NCBI GenBank assembly: GCA_020634615.1
Contig: JACKBI010000001.1
Span: 372,001-436,000, forward strand
Source of the DNA: Anaerolineales bacterium
GTDB lineage: Bacteria > Chloroflexota > Anaerolineae > JAAEKA01
Length of the DNA stretch: 64,000 bases
Reading direction: 5' to 3'
The position numbers were made by a program, and so were the translations under genes. Below are positions 25,657-35,673 of the stretch, in pieces; position 1 is the stretch's first letter; the number at the start of each line of letters is the position of its first letter. The notes below the pieces were generated by a model. It did no database searches. It was not told the origin of the DNA and was given only the letters and a program-made list of their open reading frames with translations.

Positions 25657-28600
25657 CTAAGGCGCATCGGATGCGGGAATCTCGATCGACACAGTGGTGC
25701 CCTGGTCCGGCGCGCTGGCCAGCGTCATGACGCCTTTCAGTAGATGCACGCGCTCGCGCACCTGCTTGAGGCCATAATGGCCCTCGCCCTCCCGGATCGA
25801 GATGGAATCGGGGTCGAACCCGACGCCGTTGTCTTTGACCTGCACGGAAACCAGGGTGTCGGTGACGCGGATCGCCACGCGGGTCAGGCTCGGCCGGCCG
25901 TGCTGCACCGCGTTGTACACCAGCTCCTGAACGATCCGAAACAGGTCGTGTTCCAGGCTGTCGGGCGCCGCGGCCAGAGTCTGAAAGTCGGTCTCAATGC
26001 TGACCTGGTACAACTGCGCCAGGTCGGCGGTGAAGCGCAACAGGGCAGCCTCCAGCCCCAGTTGCTCCAGCGAAAGCGGCTGCAAGGCGTAGATCGAGCG
26101 GCGGACGTCCTGGATGCTCGTGTCAAGAATCAGGCCAAGATCGTCCAGCTCAGGCAGCAACTGGGCAGGATCGCGCCGCACCAGCGTCTTCCAGGTCTGC
26201 GCCCGAAAACGGATGCCGGCCAGCGTCTGCGCCAGACCGTCGTGCAGCTCGCCGGCAATGCGCGCCCGCTCCTGCTCGCGCAGACGATCCATCTGCTCCA
26301 GGTTCTCGCGCAGGCGCCGCTCCCACATCAGCTCCTGACGCTGGATGGCCAGTTGCCGTTGCTGCGCTTTGGTGCGACTGCGTGCAAAGCCACCGACGAC
26401 AAGCAGAATCATGGCGCCGTAGACGAAGTAGGCAGCCGTTGTGCGCCACCAGGGAGGTCTGACGACGATGCGCAGGCTGACGCCCTCCTCGTTCCAGACC
26501 CCGTCGTTGTTGGAACCGCGCACGTGCAGCGTATATTGTCCCGGATCGAGGCTGGTGTAGGTGACAAACCGGCGGTCGCCGGCCAGATTCCAGTCCGGGT
26601 CCACGCCGTCCATCTTGTAGGCGTACTGGTTTCTCTCCGGGTTGATGAAGTTCAGCGCGGCGAACTCGAAGGAAAGCACCGACTGATCGTGGGCAAGCTC
26701 GATCTCAGCGGTGTGATTGATGTTCTGCGCCAGCGGCGAGTCTGGACCGACCGGCACCGACTGGTTGAAGATCTGAAAGTCGGTCAGGTAAACCGGGGGA
26801 ACCTGCGGATTGTCCTGAAGTTCCTGCGGAACGAAACGAACGATGCCGTTGTCGATGCCCAGGAATATCTCGCCCTGTTCGCTCTGCCAGTAAGCGCCCT
26901 GGGCAAAGTCATCGGCGGCGAGGCCATCCTCGGTGTCGTAGGTGCGAAACTGGCCGCTGGCCGGGTCGAAACGCGTGAGGCCGTTGTTGGTGCTGAGCCA
27001 GAGGTTGCCGGCGGCGTCGCTGAGGATTCCCAGGACAATGGTCCCGGGCAGCCCATCGACGCTCTGGTAATGGGTGCTGGTCTGGCTGGCGGGGTCGAAG
27101 CGGATCAATCCCTGTCCCCAGGTGCCCAGCCACAGGATGCCGTCTGCGTCCTGGTGGATGACAGTGACCGCGGTATCCGTTGTCCCGGACCGGCTGCTGA
27201 GGTTCTGGAACTCGCCTGTTGCCGGCGTCAGGCGAAACAGTCCGTTGGTTGCACCGATCCAAAGCGTGTCCGGGCCGCTTCCAACGATGCTCCAGATCTC
27301 GTTGCTCTGCGGACCGGCTGGGTCGCGATTGAAAGCCGCAACGGTTCCACTCTCAGTGTCAAGGTGAAACAAACCTGTGTTTGTGCCAACCCACAACTTT
27401 GCCGGGGTGTTCGAGAACAGCGAGCGGATTTCGGCGCCCGCGGCGTCGACAGCCCCGGTATCGCCCGATGGATAGCGAGAAAAAGTCTCCTCGTCAGGAT
27501 CGAACAGGCTCAAGCCGTCGAGTGTTCCAACCCATAGTTTTCCCTGCTCGTCCGGCTGAAGCGCAAACACGATATCGTTGTGCAGGCTGGCGGGGTCGGA
27601 CGGATCGCGCCGGTAATAGCTGGTTTCGCCGGTTGCAGGATCGACGTGCGCCAGTCCCTGGCCAAACGTTCCCACCCACAGGGTGCCGGCCGAATCGCCG
27701 AGAATCGCGAGAGGCGTCGACGCGATGGCGAGAGGCGCCGGGAATTTGGAACTGTAGGGAGAAAGCAGGTTCAGTCCGGCGGCCCACGAGCTTGCCCACA
27801 AGGTTCCTGCGCTGTCCTCGGCAATCGCCACGACGAAATCGTTGAGCAACGAACCGGGGTTGTCGGGATCATGCCGGAAGTTGGTGAATGTCTCGGTGGC
27901 GGGATCGAACAGCGTCAAGCCTCCGCCCTGCGTGCCCAGCCACAGACGGCCGCGACTGTCATCGAACAGCGCCCGGATCGGGCCTGGCGCCAGCCCGGTT
28001 GCATTGGCAGGATCGTGGTGATATTCGGCAATGACATGTTTTTCGTTGTCCAGCTTGTACAGACCGCCTTCAGTGCCTGCCCATACGCTGCCGTTCTGGT
28101 CGGCAAGCACCTGGAATACGTTGATACCAGGCAATCCAGCCCGGTCATCGCTGACCCTCAGACCACCTGACCCAGCCGCGAGCCATGCCAACCCGCCATC
28201 GGTAGCGATCCAGACCGTCTGATCCGGCCCAACGGCGGCGTCGTGAACGGCAAGGTAGCCAGGGTCGGGTGACGTCTGTGCCTCAGCGGGATAGCGCACC
28301 ACAAGTCCTGTGCCGGGGTCGAACGAATTCAACCCGTTGTTGGTGCTGATCCACAAGGTCCCCGAGTCATCAGCTTCTATCGCGTTGATCTGGTTGCTGC
28401 TTAACGTCTGCGGGTTGGCTGGATCGTGCTGAAACACGGTCCACCGGTCCGTCTTGAGGTCGAGCCGGCTGAGCCCGCCGCCCCGCGTGCCCACCCACAG
28501 AGCACCCTCGTCGTCCGGGTAGATCGATGTCACAAGGTTGTGACTCAAACTGTTCTGATCGTCGGGATCATGGGTGTAGACGACGAAATCACTGCCGTCA

Positions 28601-28863
28601 TAGCGGTTCAGGCCGTTCTGCGTGCCGAGCCAAATGAACCCCTGGTCGTCCTGGGCGATGGCTAACGTCGTGCTGTCAGACAGGCCATCCTCCGGCAAGA
28701 GGTGGTCGAAGACGGCTGGCGGCGGAGCCTGGGACTGCAAGAAAGCCGGGTGCGCGCCCCAAAAGAGCAGCACCCAAATGCTGCCCAGCGCGGCGACAAG
28801 CCTTGCTCCGACAGAGATGTTTGTAGGTTTCCGAAAATAACGCAGACAGTTTTGAGCGACCAT
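25657..28863 (-). CDS. Beta-propeller (Reg_prop/Y_Y_Y) sensor histidine kinase
   Basis: A 1068-residue membrane kinase. An N-terminal hydrophobic segment (about 20-42) exports a large sensor: residues 50-690 hold repeated two-component-propeller units of the form LWVGTxxGLxxFDPxT, followed by a Y_Y_Y domain (about 735-800, YAYKMDGVDPDWN). A membrane helix at about 804-826 leads through a coiled coil to a HisKA_3 domain with phospho-acceptor His874 in IAGELHDGLAQTL, and a HATPase with VQELVYNAVQHG and DNGVGFD boxes near 984 and 1023. Such kinases often sense carbohydrates or surface polymers, but the ligand here is unknown. The ATG at 28863 follows directly on the stop of the regulator gene upstream. 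The NarL-type regulator at 24722-25363 is its likely partner. Confidence 0.93.
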   Translation of the reverse strand: MVAQNCLRYFRKPTNISVGARLVAALGSIWVLLFWGAHPAFLQSQAPPPAVFDHLLPEDGLSDSTTLAIAQDDQGFIWLGTQNGLNRYDGSDFVVYTHDPDDQNSLSHNLVTSIYPDDEGALWVGTRGGGLSRLDLKTDRWTVFQHDPANPQTLSSNQINAIEADDSGTLWISTNNGLNSFDPGTGLVVRYPAEAQTSPDPGYLAVHDAAVGPDQTVWIATDGGLAWLAAGSGGLRVSDDRAGLPGINVFQVLADQNGSVWAGTEGGLYKLDNEKHVIAEYHHDPANATGLAPGPIRALFDDSRGRLWLGTQGGGLTLFDPATETFTNFRHDPDNPGSLLNDFVVAIAEDSAGTLWASSWAAGLNLLSPYSSKFPAPLAIASTPLAILGDSAGTLWVGTFGQGLAHVDPATGETSYYRRDPSDPASLHNDIVFALQPDEQGKLWVGTLDGLSLFDPDEETFSRYPSGDTGAVDAAGAEIRSLFSNTPAKLWVGTNTGLFHLDTESGTVAAFNRDPAGPQSNEIWSIVGSGPDTLWIGATNGLFRLTPATGEFQNLSSRSGTTDTAVTVIHQDADGILWLGTWGQGLIRFDPASQTSTHYQSVDGLPGTIVLGILSDAAGNLWLSTNNGLTRFDPASGQFRTYDTEDGLAADDFAQGAYWQSEQGEIFLGIDNGIVRFVPQELQDNPQVPPVYLTDFQIFNQSVPVGPDSPLAQNINHTAEIELAHDQSVLSFEFAALNFINPERNQYAYKMDGVDPDWNLAGDRRFVTYTSLDPGQYTLHVRGSNNDGVWNEEGVSLRIVVRPPWWRTTAAYFVYGAMILLVVGGFARSRTKAQQRQLAIQRQELMWERRLRENLEQMDRLREQERARIAGELHDGLAQTLAGIRFRAQTWKTLVRRDPAQLLPELDDLGLILDTSIQDVRRSIYALQPLSLEQLGLEAALLRFTADLAQLYQVSIETDFQTLAAAPDSLEHDLFRIVQELVYNAVQHGRPSLTRVAIRVTDTLVSVQVKDNGVGFDPDSISIREGEGHYGLKQVRERVHLLKGVMTLASAPDQGTTVSIEIPASDAP

Positions 28864-31800
28864 CTATTCAAACAGATTCTCAGATCCCGTCGTTTGATCC
28901 CGCAGTTCTTCCAGCCGCATGGTGTAATCAAACTTCGGGATACGCCGGCACAACTTCGCGTATAGGTCTTCGGCCGCGGTCCGATCGTCGTCCTCCCCAC
29001 CCAGTCGCCATCGCCAGTAAAGCACAGTCGCCTGCTGTTGCGGCTCGGTGGCTTGACGGTCCATCTCGCGCAGTCGCTCCAAAGCACACTGGGTGTCGCC
29101 GGCCGCATGATCCAGCCTGGCCTCCAGAATATGATACTGAAGCAGCCGGTCAGCAAGCCCCAGTTCAGCAGCGATCGCACCAGCCTCATTCAAGAACTCC
29201 CGAGCGGCAGCAAGGTCTCCCAGGTCAATCAGAAGATTCGCTGCTCCAAGCAAGGGATCAATCAGATAGAAGACTGCGCCGTGATCACGCAGCACCGGTA
29301 TGGCACGCTGGAACTCGCTCAGCGCGTGTCGGGGTTCGTGGCGTCTGACCCAGATTTCGGCGATGCTCGCCCGGTGGCGGGCAACCTCCCACTTGTTCCC
29401 TAACGCTTCCTGGATATCTACCGCGTGCTGATAACAATCGAGCGCCTCATCCAGCCGGCCGGAGTCCAGCAGAATCCATCCCCGGTTGCCCAGGGCGACC
29501 GACTCACCATGGCGGTTGCCGGTCTCCAGATCGTAGTCCAGGTCCTGCTGGTTATAGGCCAGCGCCGATGCGAAGTCGCCCTGGGCCTGGCTCAACAGTG
29601 CCATGTTGCCGGCCAGGGTAGCCGTGCCCCAGAGATCGCCGATAGCTTCGTAGATAGCGCCAGCTTCCTGCGCGTAAGTCAGCGCTTCGGCGTACCGGTG
29701 CTGTTCGAACGCAATGCCTCCCATGGACCACAAGACCCGTGCTGTCCCCAACCGGTTATTCAACTCTTGCTGCAGCGCCAGAGCCTCGCGAAAAGCGACC
29801 ATAGCATCGCCATAGTTGCCACGACGCCACCGGGTTACGCCGAGCCTCGTCAGCGCGGCAGCCAGGCGGCGGTCGTCAGCCACCGAGCGGAAGAACTCGA
29901 TTGCCTCATTCTGATATTGCTGTGCAAGGTCGAAATCACCGCGATGCGGCAGCATCTCACCAAGCAAGCTGCGGACATCAGCCTGAATGCGCGGCTCGGT
30001 GGATTCTTGCGCATAGGTTAGCGCCCGAAAAAGGAGCTCGATAGCCTCACCCGCCCGCCCGATGCGATTGAGAAAATAAGCTTGCCAGGCAAGCAGCCGG
30101 CCCAATAGTCCCGCCAACTGGTGGCTGGAGAGCGTTTCCCCCGTAAGTTCTTGCAGTTGCGTTGCCGTCCGGTCCAGCAACAGGAGACCTTCCGCAAACA
30201 AACCGCTCAATTCATAGAAAAGCCCCAGGCCGTCAAGACTTTGCTCGAGGATCGGCAGCCATCCCTGGTCGGTGGCCCACTGCCATGCCCCACGGATGTT
30301 GTCCATGTGGCGACGAAGCTGAGCCACGGTTACGTGAGGCTCCGGCCCCAGAAGGGCGGACTCAGTGGCAGCCACATAGGCGAGGTAATAATCGCAATGC
30401 CGCCGCTCAGCTTGAGCGGCAAACGATTCGCGGGCGGAAGGTATCTGAAACTGGTGAACCGCAAACTTGCGCAGCAACTCGTGCACTTCGTACCAGCCGT
30501 TAGCTCTGCGCTGCACCAGCGATGCATCCAACAGCGCTGCCATGTCCACGATGGAGATGTCGGCGACCGTCAGTCCCGCCTCCAACCTGAACGGGCCGCG
30601 AAACACTGCCAGCGAAGCTAGCGCCCGCTGCTGAGTCTCAGAAAGCAAGTCCCAGGTATGGTTGAACACCGTTCGTACACTGCGATGGCGGACAGGAACA
30701 TCTCGCAGTTCCGTGGCCAGGAACTCCAGACTGCGTTCGATCTCGCGCTTGATCTCTGAACAGTCGTAGATCCGCAGCCAGCTTGCCGCAATCTCAAGCG
30801 CTAACGGTCTGCCGTCAACCAGTTCACAGATGCGGATCACGGCCGGCACGTCAGCCGATACCAGCCGAAACCCTTGTTGTACCCGCCGGCCAGCCTGAAC
30901 GAAGAGGCGTACGGCCGGATAGGCCATTGCCTCATCTGCGTCCGTCCCGACTGATGGATATCCCAGGCCGCCCACCATGAGACGTTCCTCGGCCCGCAGC
31001 TCGAGGGGAAAGCGCGAGGTAACCAGCATCTCGATACCAGGCGCCGCCTCAAGAATCGACAGCAGCCAGACCGCATCCTCCCTTAGATGCTCGAAATTGT
31101 CCAGCACAAGCAACATGTGTTTATGGCGCAGGAAGTCGATTACCTGATCAGCAACGGTTGTCCCCTGGTGAGGAGTCAATCCTAGATCGCCGGCCAACGT
31201 TGCCGGCACGAATTCGGGCGAGTCAACACTGGCCAAAGAGATAAAAAAAACGCCGTCAAAAAAGCGCGCGCTGGTCCATTCAGACTCTGCGGCGATGTGT
31301 CTGGCTGCTTCGACTGCCAGGCGCGTCTTGCCCACACCTCCCAAACCGATCAATGTCAGCAGTCGACAACCCGGATCACTCAGCCGTTCGCTGATCGCGT
31401 GCAGCTCTGCTTCTCTTCCCACCAATGGCGTGAACATGGTCGGGAAATTGACCAGACGGACGGGCGAATGCTGCGACGGCGCCACGTCCCCGGAGCGAAT
31501 TCGATTGACCAGGGCAATGGTTTCTTCGTCCGGTTCGATCCCCAGTTCATCACCCAGAACCCGCTGACAGTCCAAATAGCAGGCAATCGCCTCGCTGCGG
31601 CGGCCGCTCAACGTAAGGAGACGCATCACCCGGCGATACGACTCTTCGCGGTAAGGATCCAGCGCCAGCTCACGATGGGCAAACTCAAGCGCTTTGGTCA
31701 GATCTTTCTGGTGTTCGTAAACGGATGCCAGCGAACTTACCGTCCAGAGGCACAGACGCTGCAGACGTTCCTTCTCCACCACCAGCCATTCTTCGAAGAG

Positions 31801-32268
31801 CGGGGCATTAGCCAGATCAAAGCCTGCCAGCAGGTCACCGCGATACAATGATGCCGCCTGCCGCAGCCGTTCAATGCAAACCCGACAAAGGTTCGGCGAT
31901 GTGTGTCCATGAGCGCTGACCGCATCCAAGAGGTTCCTGAATTCAGCCACGTCCAGAGTCAACGCACTGTGATCTATCTGGACGTGGCCGCCACCGATCT
32001 GAAGTATTTCGTCGCCGGCGTCAGGTGCAATGTCATCCAGCGCCCGCCGCAGACGATGCAATGTGACGCGCAAATTCCTGTAGGCATCCTGCTCGGAGCT
32101 CTCGGGCCACAAAAGCGTAGCCAGCGATGAACGAGAGTGAGCCCTGTTGGCTTCCACCGCCAGGTACGCCAGCAAGGCGCGCGCCTTGCTGCTGCGAAAA
32201 CGGCTGACGGCATGTCCGTCGAAGGTCGCCGCGAACGTGCCCAGAAGCTCAAGGGAAAGGCGAGTCAT
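28864..32268 (-). CDS. BTAD-STAND-TPR transcriptional regulator (SARP type)
   Basis: A 1134-residue regulator with an N-terminal OmpR/SARP winged helix (about 1-95, opening MTRLSLELLGTF), a BTAD domain (100-255, with LYRGDLLAGF and the ELGIEP segment), a STAND NTPase with Walker A GLGGVGKT at 308-315 and Walker B LLVLDN at 386-391, and a long tail of tetratricopeptide repeats (about 640-1100). Proteins of this plan resemble MalT and AfsR: ligand and ATP binding should drive oligomerisation and promoter activation. Its stop codon is immediately followed by the ATG of the sensor kinase, so the two are translationally coupled, linking two signal systems in one operon. Confidence 0.92.
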   Translation of the reverse strand: MTRLSLELLGTFAATFDGHAVSRFRSSKARALLAYLAVEANRAHSRSSLATLLWPESSEQDAYRNLRVTLHRLRRALDDIAPDAGDEILQIGGGHVQIDHSALTLDVAEFRNLLDAVSAHGHTSPNLCRVCIERLRQAASLYRGDLLAGFDLANAPLFEEWLVVEKERLQRLCLWTVSSLASVYEHQKDLTKALEFAHRELALDPYREESYRRVMRLLTLSGRRSEAIACYLDCQRVLGDELGIEPDEETIALVNRIRSGDVAPSQHSPVRLVNFPTMFTPLVGREAELHAISERLSDPGCRLLTLIGLGGVGKTRLAVEAARHIAAESEWTSARFFDGVFFISLASVDSPEFVPATLAGDLGLTPHQGTTVADQVIDFLRHKHMLLVLDNFEHLREDAVWLLSILEAAPGIEMLVTSRFPLELRAEERLMVGGLGYPSVGTDADEAMAYPAVRLFVQAGRRVQQGFRLVSADVPAVIRICELVDGRPLALEIAASWLRIYDCSEIKREIERSLEFLATELRDVPVRHRSVRTVFNHTWDLLSETQQRALASLAVFRGPFRLEAGLTVADISIVDMAALLDASLVQRRANGWYEVHELLRKFAVHQFQIPSARESFAAQAERRHCDYYLAYVAATESALLGPEPHVTVAQLRRHMDNIRGAWQWATDQGWLPILEQSLDGLGLFYELSGLFAEGLLLLDRTATQLQELTGETLSSHQLAGLLGRLLAWQAYFLNRIGRAGEAIELLFRALTYAQESTEPRIQADVRSLLGEMLPHRGDFDLAQQYQNEAIEFFRSVADDRRLAAALTRLGVTRWRRGNYGDAMVAFREALALQQELNNRLGTARVLWSMGGIAFEQHRYAEALTYAQEAGAIYEAIGDLWGTATLAGNMALLSQAQGDFASALAYNQQDLDYDLETGNRHGESVALGNRGWILLDSGRLDEALDCYQHAVDIQEALGNKWEVARHRASIAEIWVRRHEPRHALSEFQRAIPVLRDHGAVFYLIDPLLGAANLLIDLGDLAAAREFLNEAGAIAAELGLADRLLQYHILEARLDHAAGDTQCALERLREMDRQATEPQQQATVLYWRWRLGGEDDDRTAAEDLYAKLCRRIPKFDYTMRLEELRDQTTGSENLFE

Positions 32269-32293
32269 ACGTCAGTAGCTCTGAGGCAGGCGA

Positions 32294-32575
32294 TCAAGCG
32301 ATGGCGTTTATCTCGCCTGCCAGGTCGATGTCCTTCTGTGTCAGGCCACCCGCAGAGTGAGTTGACAGCGTCAGAGTTACCTTGCGATACTGGATGAGAA
32401 TGTCGGGATGGTGGTCGGCGCGCTCAGCCAGATGGCCAGCGGCGCACGTGAACGCCAGCGCGGCCGGGAAGCCAGGCAGCACAAACGTCCGCGCGATCTC
32501 GTTGCCAGACTGGCTCCAGCCGTCCAGTCTCGTCAACGCGTCGTCGATCTCTTGTTGTGTCAGCAAAGCAGTCAT
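32294..32575 (-). CDS. phhB: Pterin-4a-carbinolamine dehydratase
   Basis: A 93-residue enzyme that dehydrates 4a-hydroxytetrahydropterin, recycling pterin cofactor of aromatic amino acid hydroxylases. The catalytic histidines lie in ERADHHPD (His55, His56) and STHSAGGLTQKD (His73, with Asp82), the family signature. Length is normal. It is 28 bases from the acetyltransferase gene upstream and 25 bases from the regulator gene downstream, all on the minus strand. No aromatic hydroxylase is visible in the window, so a role in another pterin pathway (for example molybdopterin-related) cannot be excluded. The family call is firm. Confidence 0.93.
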   Translation of the reverse strand: MTALLTQQEIDDALTRLDGWSQSGNEIARTFVLPGFPAALAFTCAAGHLAERADHHPDILIQYRKVTLTLSTHSAGGLTQKDIDLAGEINAIA

Positions 32576-32602
32576 TGCGTTGGTCCTTTCGATCCCCGTT
32601 GA

Positions 32603-33028
32603 TCACTCGATGGTCTTGCGCAGGAAGTATTTGGCAATCGCCTCGGGGTAGCCTTCGATTATTCCGAATAGGTCGTAACCATGCTTGCGATAGAACTCCG
32701 GCGCCTGGAAACTGAAGGTGTCGGTGATAACGGTCTTGCAGCCCATGCCTGCGCCGTGCTGTTCAATCTGCTCCAGAAGCTTGCTGCCGATGCCGCAGCC
32801 GTGCAACGTCTCGTGGACCCACAGAAAACGAAGCTCCAGCACTGCGCCCCAGACCCGGCCAACCGCGCCGCCCATCAGGTCGCCCGCTCCGTCGCGCACC
32901 AACGCTGCCAGCCAGCGCTCACCGGCGATGCCAGATGCGGAGATGTTCCACGCGGCCAGGCGGTCGCGCACCTCCGCGATGACGTCGTTGCTTGGTTCCT
33001 CGCTGAACGTCCAGACGAGTTGGTTCAT
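32603..33028 (-). CDS. GNAT-family N-acetyltransferase
   Basis: A 141-residue acetyltransferase. The acetyl-CoA loop is in LHGCGIGSKLLEQIE (about residues 75-90), matching the Q/RxxGxG/A motif, and a late QAPEFYRKHGYDLFG segment (about 108-122) is the usual beta6 region. Substrate unknown. The ATG at 33028 begins MNQLVWTFSEEP, where homologues typically begin, but has no clear ribosome site; a TTG at 33085 would add 19 residues. It lies 78 bases after the permease gene on the same strand. Confidence 0.85.
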   Translation of the reverse strand: MNQLVWTFSEEPSNDVIAEVRDRLAAWNISASGIAGERWLAALVRDGAGDLMGGAVGRVWGAVLELRFLWVHETLHGCGIGSKLLEQIEQHGAGMGCKTVITDTFSFQAPEFYRKHGYDLFGIIEGYPEAIAKYFLRKTIE

Positions 33029-33106
33029 GGGTTGGTCCGTGGGCAGGTCTTGCTGCGGATTGCGACCTGTGTGTTGCTTGCCCAACGTCGCGCACCGCGC
33101 AACAGG

Positions 33107-35671
33107 TCACTCAAATCGCATCGCGTCTGACGTCGCCATGCGGGTCATGCGATACGCCGGATAGATGCCGGCCAGCAGCGCAGCCACTACGGCGACGATC
33201 AGCGCCTGGATGAACGGCTCGGGCGACAACTGAAGTTGCAGCGTCCAGCCGAAGCTGCGCCGGTTGATGATGTAAATCAGAATCAGCGCCAGCACGAGGC
33301 CGGTCGGCATGGCCAGCAAGCCGGCCACCGCGCCCATCAGCCCCGTCTCCAGCGAAACCAGCCGCCAGAGCTGCCGGCCAGTTAACCCAACAGCACGCAG
33401 GATACCCAATTCTCGCTGTTTGTCCAGCATCAGTGACAGAAGGGCGCTGAGAACACCGATAAACGCAACCAGTGTTGCCAATAGTTGCAAGGCGCCGGTA
33501 ATCGCGAACGTTCGGTCGAATACCACCAGCGCCTCGTCGCGCAGCGCCTGGTTGGGCTGGACGATCAGGCTTTGCACGTTCGCCAGCGCGTCTTGCAGTT
33601 GCCGCGTGATCTGATCCGCATCAACGCCAGGCGCCAGTCGCAGCGCCAGCGCCGTGATGGCATCGTCGTTCCACAGCGATTGGTAGAGCGGCAGCGCCAT
33701 CATCACCGTTCCCTGACTGGAGGCATAGTCGTAATAGATGGCCGCCACCGGAAAAGTGCGCGGCCCCCCTGGTGTGTCCAGCGTCACTTCGCCGCCACTC
33801 TTTGGCAGATTGAAACGATTGGCGAACGGTTCTGACACCATGACCGCGCCTGCCTGCATCGCCTCCCACACAGCCTCCGGCGGGCCGTCTGACGCGACGA
33901 ACAGCCGTTCATCGCCGGTGCTGGGGTTGTCCACGGCAGCCACCTGCAAGGGGCCGTCGGGCGAGTCGACGGTTACCGAGCGCAGCGAATCGACCCGTTC
34001 AACGCCCGGCCAGCCGCGGACGATTGTGCTGGCAGCCGGATCGATGATCCCCGTATTGCTGCTGGCGGTTGCGCTGGGCGGTGAGATGTACACGTCGCCC
34101 TGCACGGTCTGCGACAGCCAGGCCACCACCGTGTAGCGGAAGCTGCCGACCATCAGGCTGACGCCGATCGTTACCGAGACTGCGATCATCAGCGCCGCGA
34201 TTGCGATGGCCGTGCGGCTCAGCGAGTTCACCACACTGCGCGGCGCCATGCGTCCCAACACCCCGCCCAGCCGGCTGCTGACAGGCGTGGTCGCGTCCAT
34301 CAACAGCTTCGTGACCAGGGGCGTTTGCATCCCGATACCGATGATGATGGCGAAGGTGCCGGCGAAACTGGTCACCAGCCCTCTAACGGGCAGCGCCAGC
34401 AGGACCACGCCGGTTGCCATCAGCATCAGGCTGGCCAGCGCAGCCGCTTTGACCGCCTGCCCGGCTTTGCTTTCCAGGCCGGAGCGCGAAAGAGCCGTGC
34501 GCGGCGGCACGGAGGCTGCTTCCCAGGCTGGCGGCGCTGCCGCGAGCACGGTCGCTACCACGCCCAGCACGGCTCCCTTGACCAGGCTGCTGACCGGCGC
34601 GGCCACGCCTTGCACCGTCACCACGAAGTACAGGTCGTTGATGGTCTGCGTCACGGCGCGCACGGCGCCCTGTCCCATGAAAACACCCAGAACGACGCCC
34701 AGCACCGCGCCGATCACACCGATGACCAGCGCTTCGGCCAGCACCAGAATGAACACCTCGTTGCCGGTGACGCCCAGACAGCGCAGCGTGCCAAAAAGGG
34801 GCCGGCGTTGCACCACCGAGAAGGTCATTGTGTTGTAGATCAGAAACAGACCGACCACCAGGGCCAGCAGGCTCAGAGCGGTCAGGTTGGTGCGAAATGC
34901 TGCGGTCATCTGCTCGATGGTGCCGCTGCGAGCCGCCACCGGCTGAACGGTGACGGTTTCAGGCAGTATGGCCTGCAAGCGGGCCAGCAAGGCATCGCCG
35001 CCTTCCGGCACGAGGAGGTCGATGCGGTCCAGTTTGCCAATGCGTCCGGTCAACTCCTGCGCGGTGGAGATGTCGGCCAGGAGCATCCCGTCCAGCGCAC
35101 GCCGGCTCAGATTGTCAGTTGGCTGGACCATGCCGGCAACGAATGCCGCCCGCTGGTAGCCGCCGACGGTCAGCTCCAGCGGCGCGCCGATCTCCAGTCC
35201 ATAGCGGTCGGCGACGTCACGCGAGAGCAGCACAGCACCGGGCTGCGTCAGGAATGCGGTGAGTTGCGCCACGGGCACGTTCTGCCCGTCAGTGACGTAG
35301 TTGCGGAACGGCGCCTCGGCAAAGGGATCGATACCCAGCAGTTGCACCGGCCGGTTGCCAAGCTGCGGCGAGGAGACGTAGTCGCTGATGATCGGCGCCG
35401 AGGCGATGCCATCGTTCGCCAGTCCGGCCCGCCGCAGCGCGACATACACGCTTTCATCCAGTCCCTGCGGCCCGCCGACGATCTGATGGGTTGCCCGGCC
35501 GGCCACCGCCTCGGTGCTCAGGTCGAACGCCTGGCTGGCGCTGACGTTAGCCAGGTCGATGGCAACCATGACCGCCACGCCCAGCGTGATGCCGACGATC
35601 ATGAGAACGCTTTGCCAGGGGTGGCGCAAGAGATAGCGCCAGCCGACGTTGAGAAGGGTACGCGACAGCAT
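33107..35671 (-). CDS. ABC transporter permease, double FtsX domain
   Basis: An 854-residue inner-membrane permease of the MacB/LolC superfamily. An N-terminal helix (about 20-42, SVLMIVGITLGVAVMVAIDL) is followed by a periplasmic MacB-core-like domain (45-245). A first FtsX core (about 255-400) has three helices, then two further helices, a second extracytoplasmic domain (about 500-680) and a final FtsX core (about 720-845) ending YRMTRMATSDAMRFE. Permeases of this kind transmit ATPase motion across the membrane to extrude lipoproteins, peptides or drugs rather than to import. The gene lies two bases from the ATPase gene, so they form one exporter. The substrate cannot be told. Confidence 0.9.
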   Translation of the reverse strand: MLSRTLLNVGWRYLLRHPWQSVLMIVGITLGVAVMVAIDLANVSASQAFDLSTEAVAGRATHQIVGGPQGLDESVYVALRRAGLANDGIASAPIISDYVSSPQLGNRPVQLLGIDPFAEAPFRNYVTDGQNVPVAQLTAFLTQPGAVLLSRDVADRYGLEIGAPLELTVGGYQRAAFVAGMVQPTDNLSRRALDGMLLADISTAQELTGRIGKLDRIDLLVPEGGDALLARLQAILPETVTVQPVAARSGTIEQMTAAFRTNLTALSLLALVVGLFLIYNTMTFSVVQRRPLFGTLRCLGVTGNEVFILVLAEALVIGVIGAVLGVVLGVFMGQGAVRAVTQTINDLYFVVTVQGVAAPVSSLVKGAVLGVVATVLAAAPPAWEAASVPPRTALSRSGLESKAGQAVKAAALASLMLMATGVVLLALPVRGLVTSFAGTFAIIIGIGMQTPLVTKLLMDATTPVSSRLGGVLGRMAPRSVVNSLSRTAIAIAALMIAVSVTIGVSLMVGSFRYTVVAWLSQTVQGDVYISPPSATASSNTGIIDPAASTIVRGWPGVERVDSLRSVTVDSPDGPLQVAAVDNPSTGDERLFVASDGPPEAVWEAMQAGAVMVSEPFANRFNLPKSGGEVTLDTPGGPRTFPVAAIYYDYASSQGTVMMALPLYQSLWNDDAITALALRLAPGVDADQITRQLQDALANVQSLIVQPNQALRDEALVVFDRTFAITGALQLLATLVAFIGVLSALLSLMLDKQRELGILRAVGLTGRQLWRLVSLETGLMGAVAGLLAMPTGLVLALILIYIINRRSFGWTLQLQLSPEPFIQALIVAVVAALLAGIYPAYRMTRMATSDAMRFE

Positions 35672-35673
35672 GG

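Noticed and set aside
25744..27537. 597-codon open frame on the plus strand
   Set aside because: Antisense shadow of the propeller repeats of the sensor kinase.
28861..28876. TTCAAACAG at the junction of regulator and kinase genes, like the end of repeat family 1
   Set aside because: It is coding sequence (last codons of the regulator) and no inner arm is present, so the match is likely chance.
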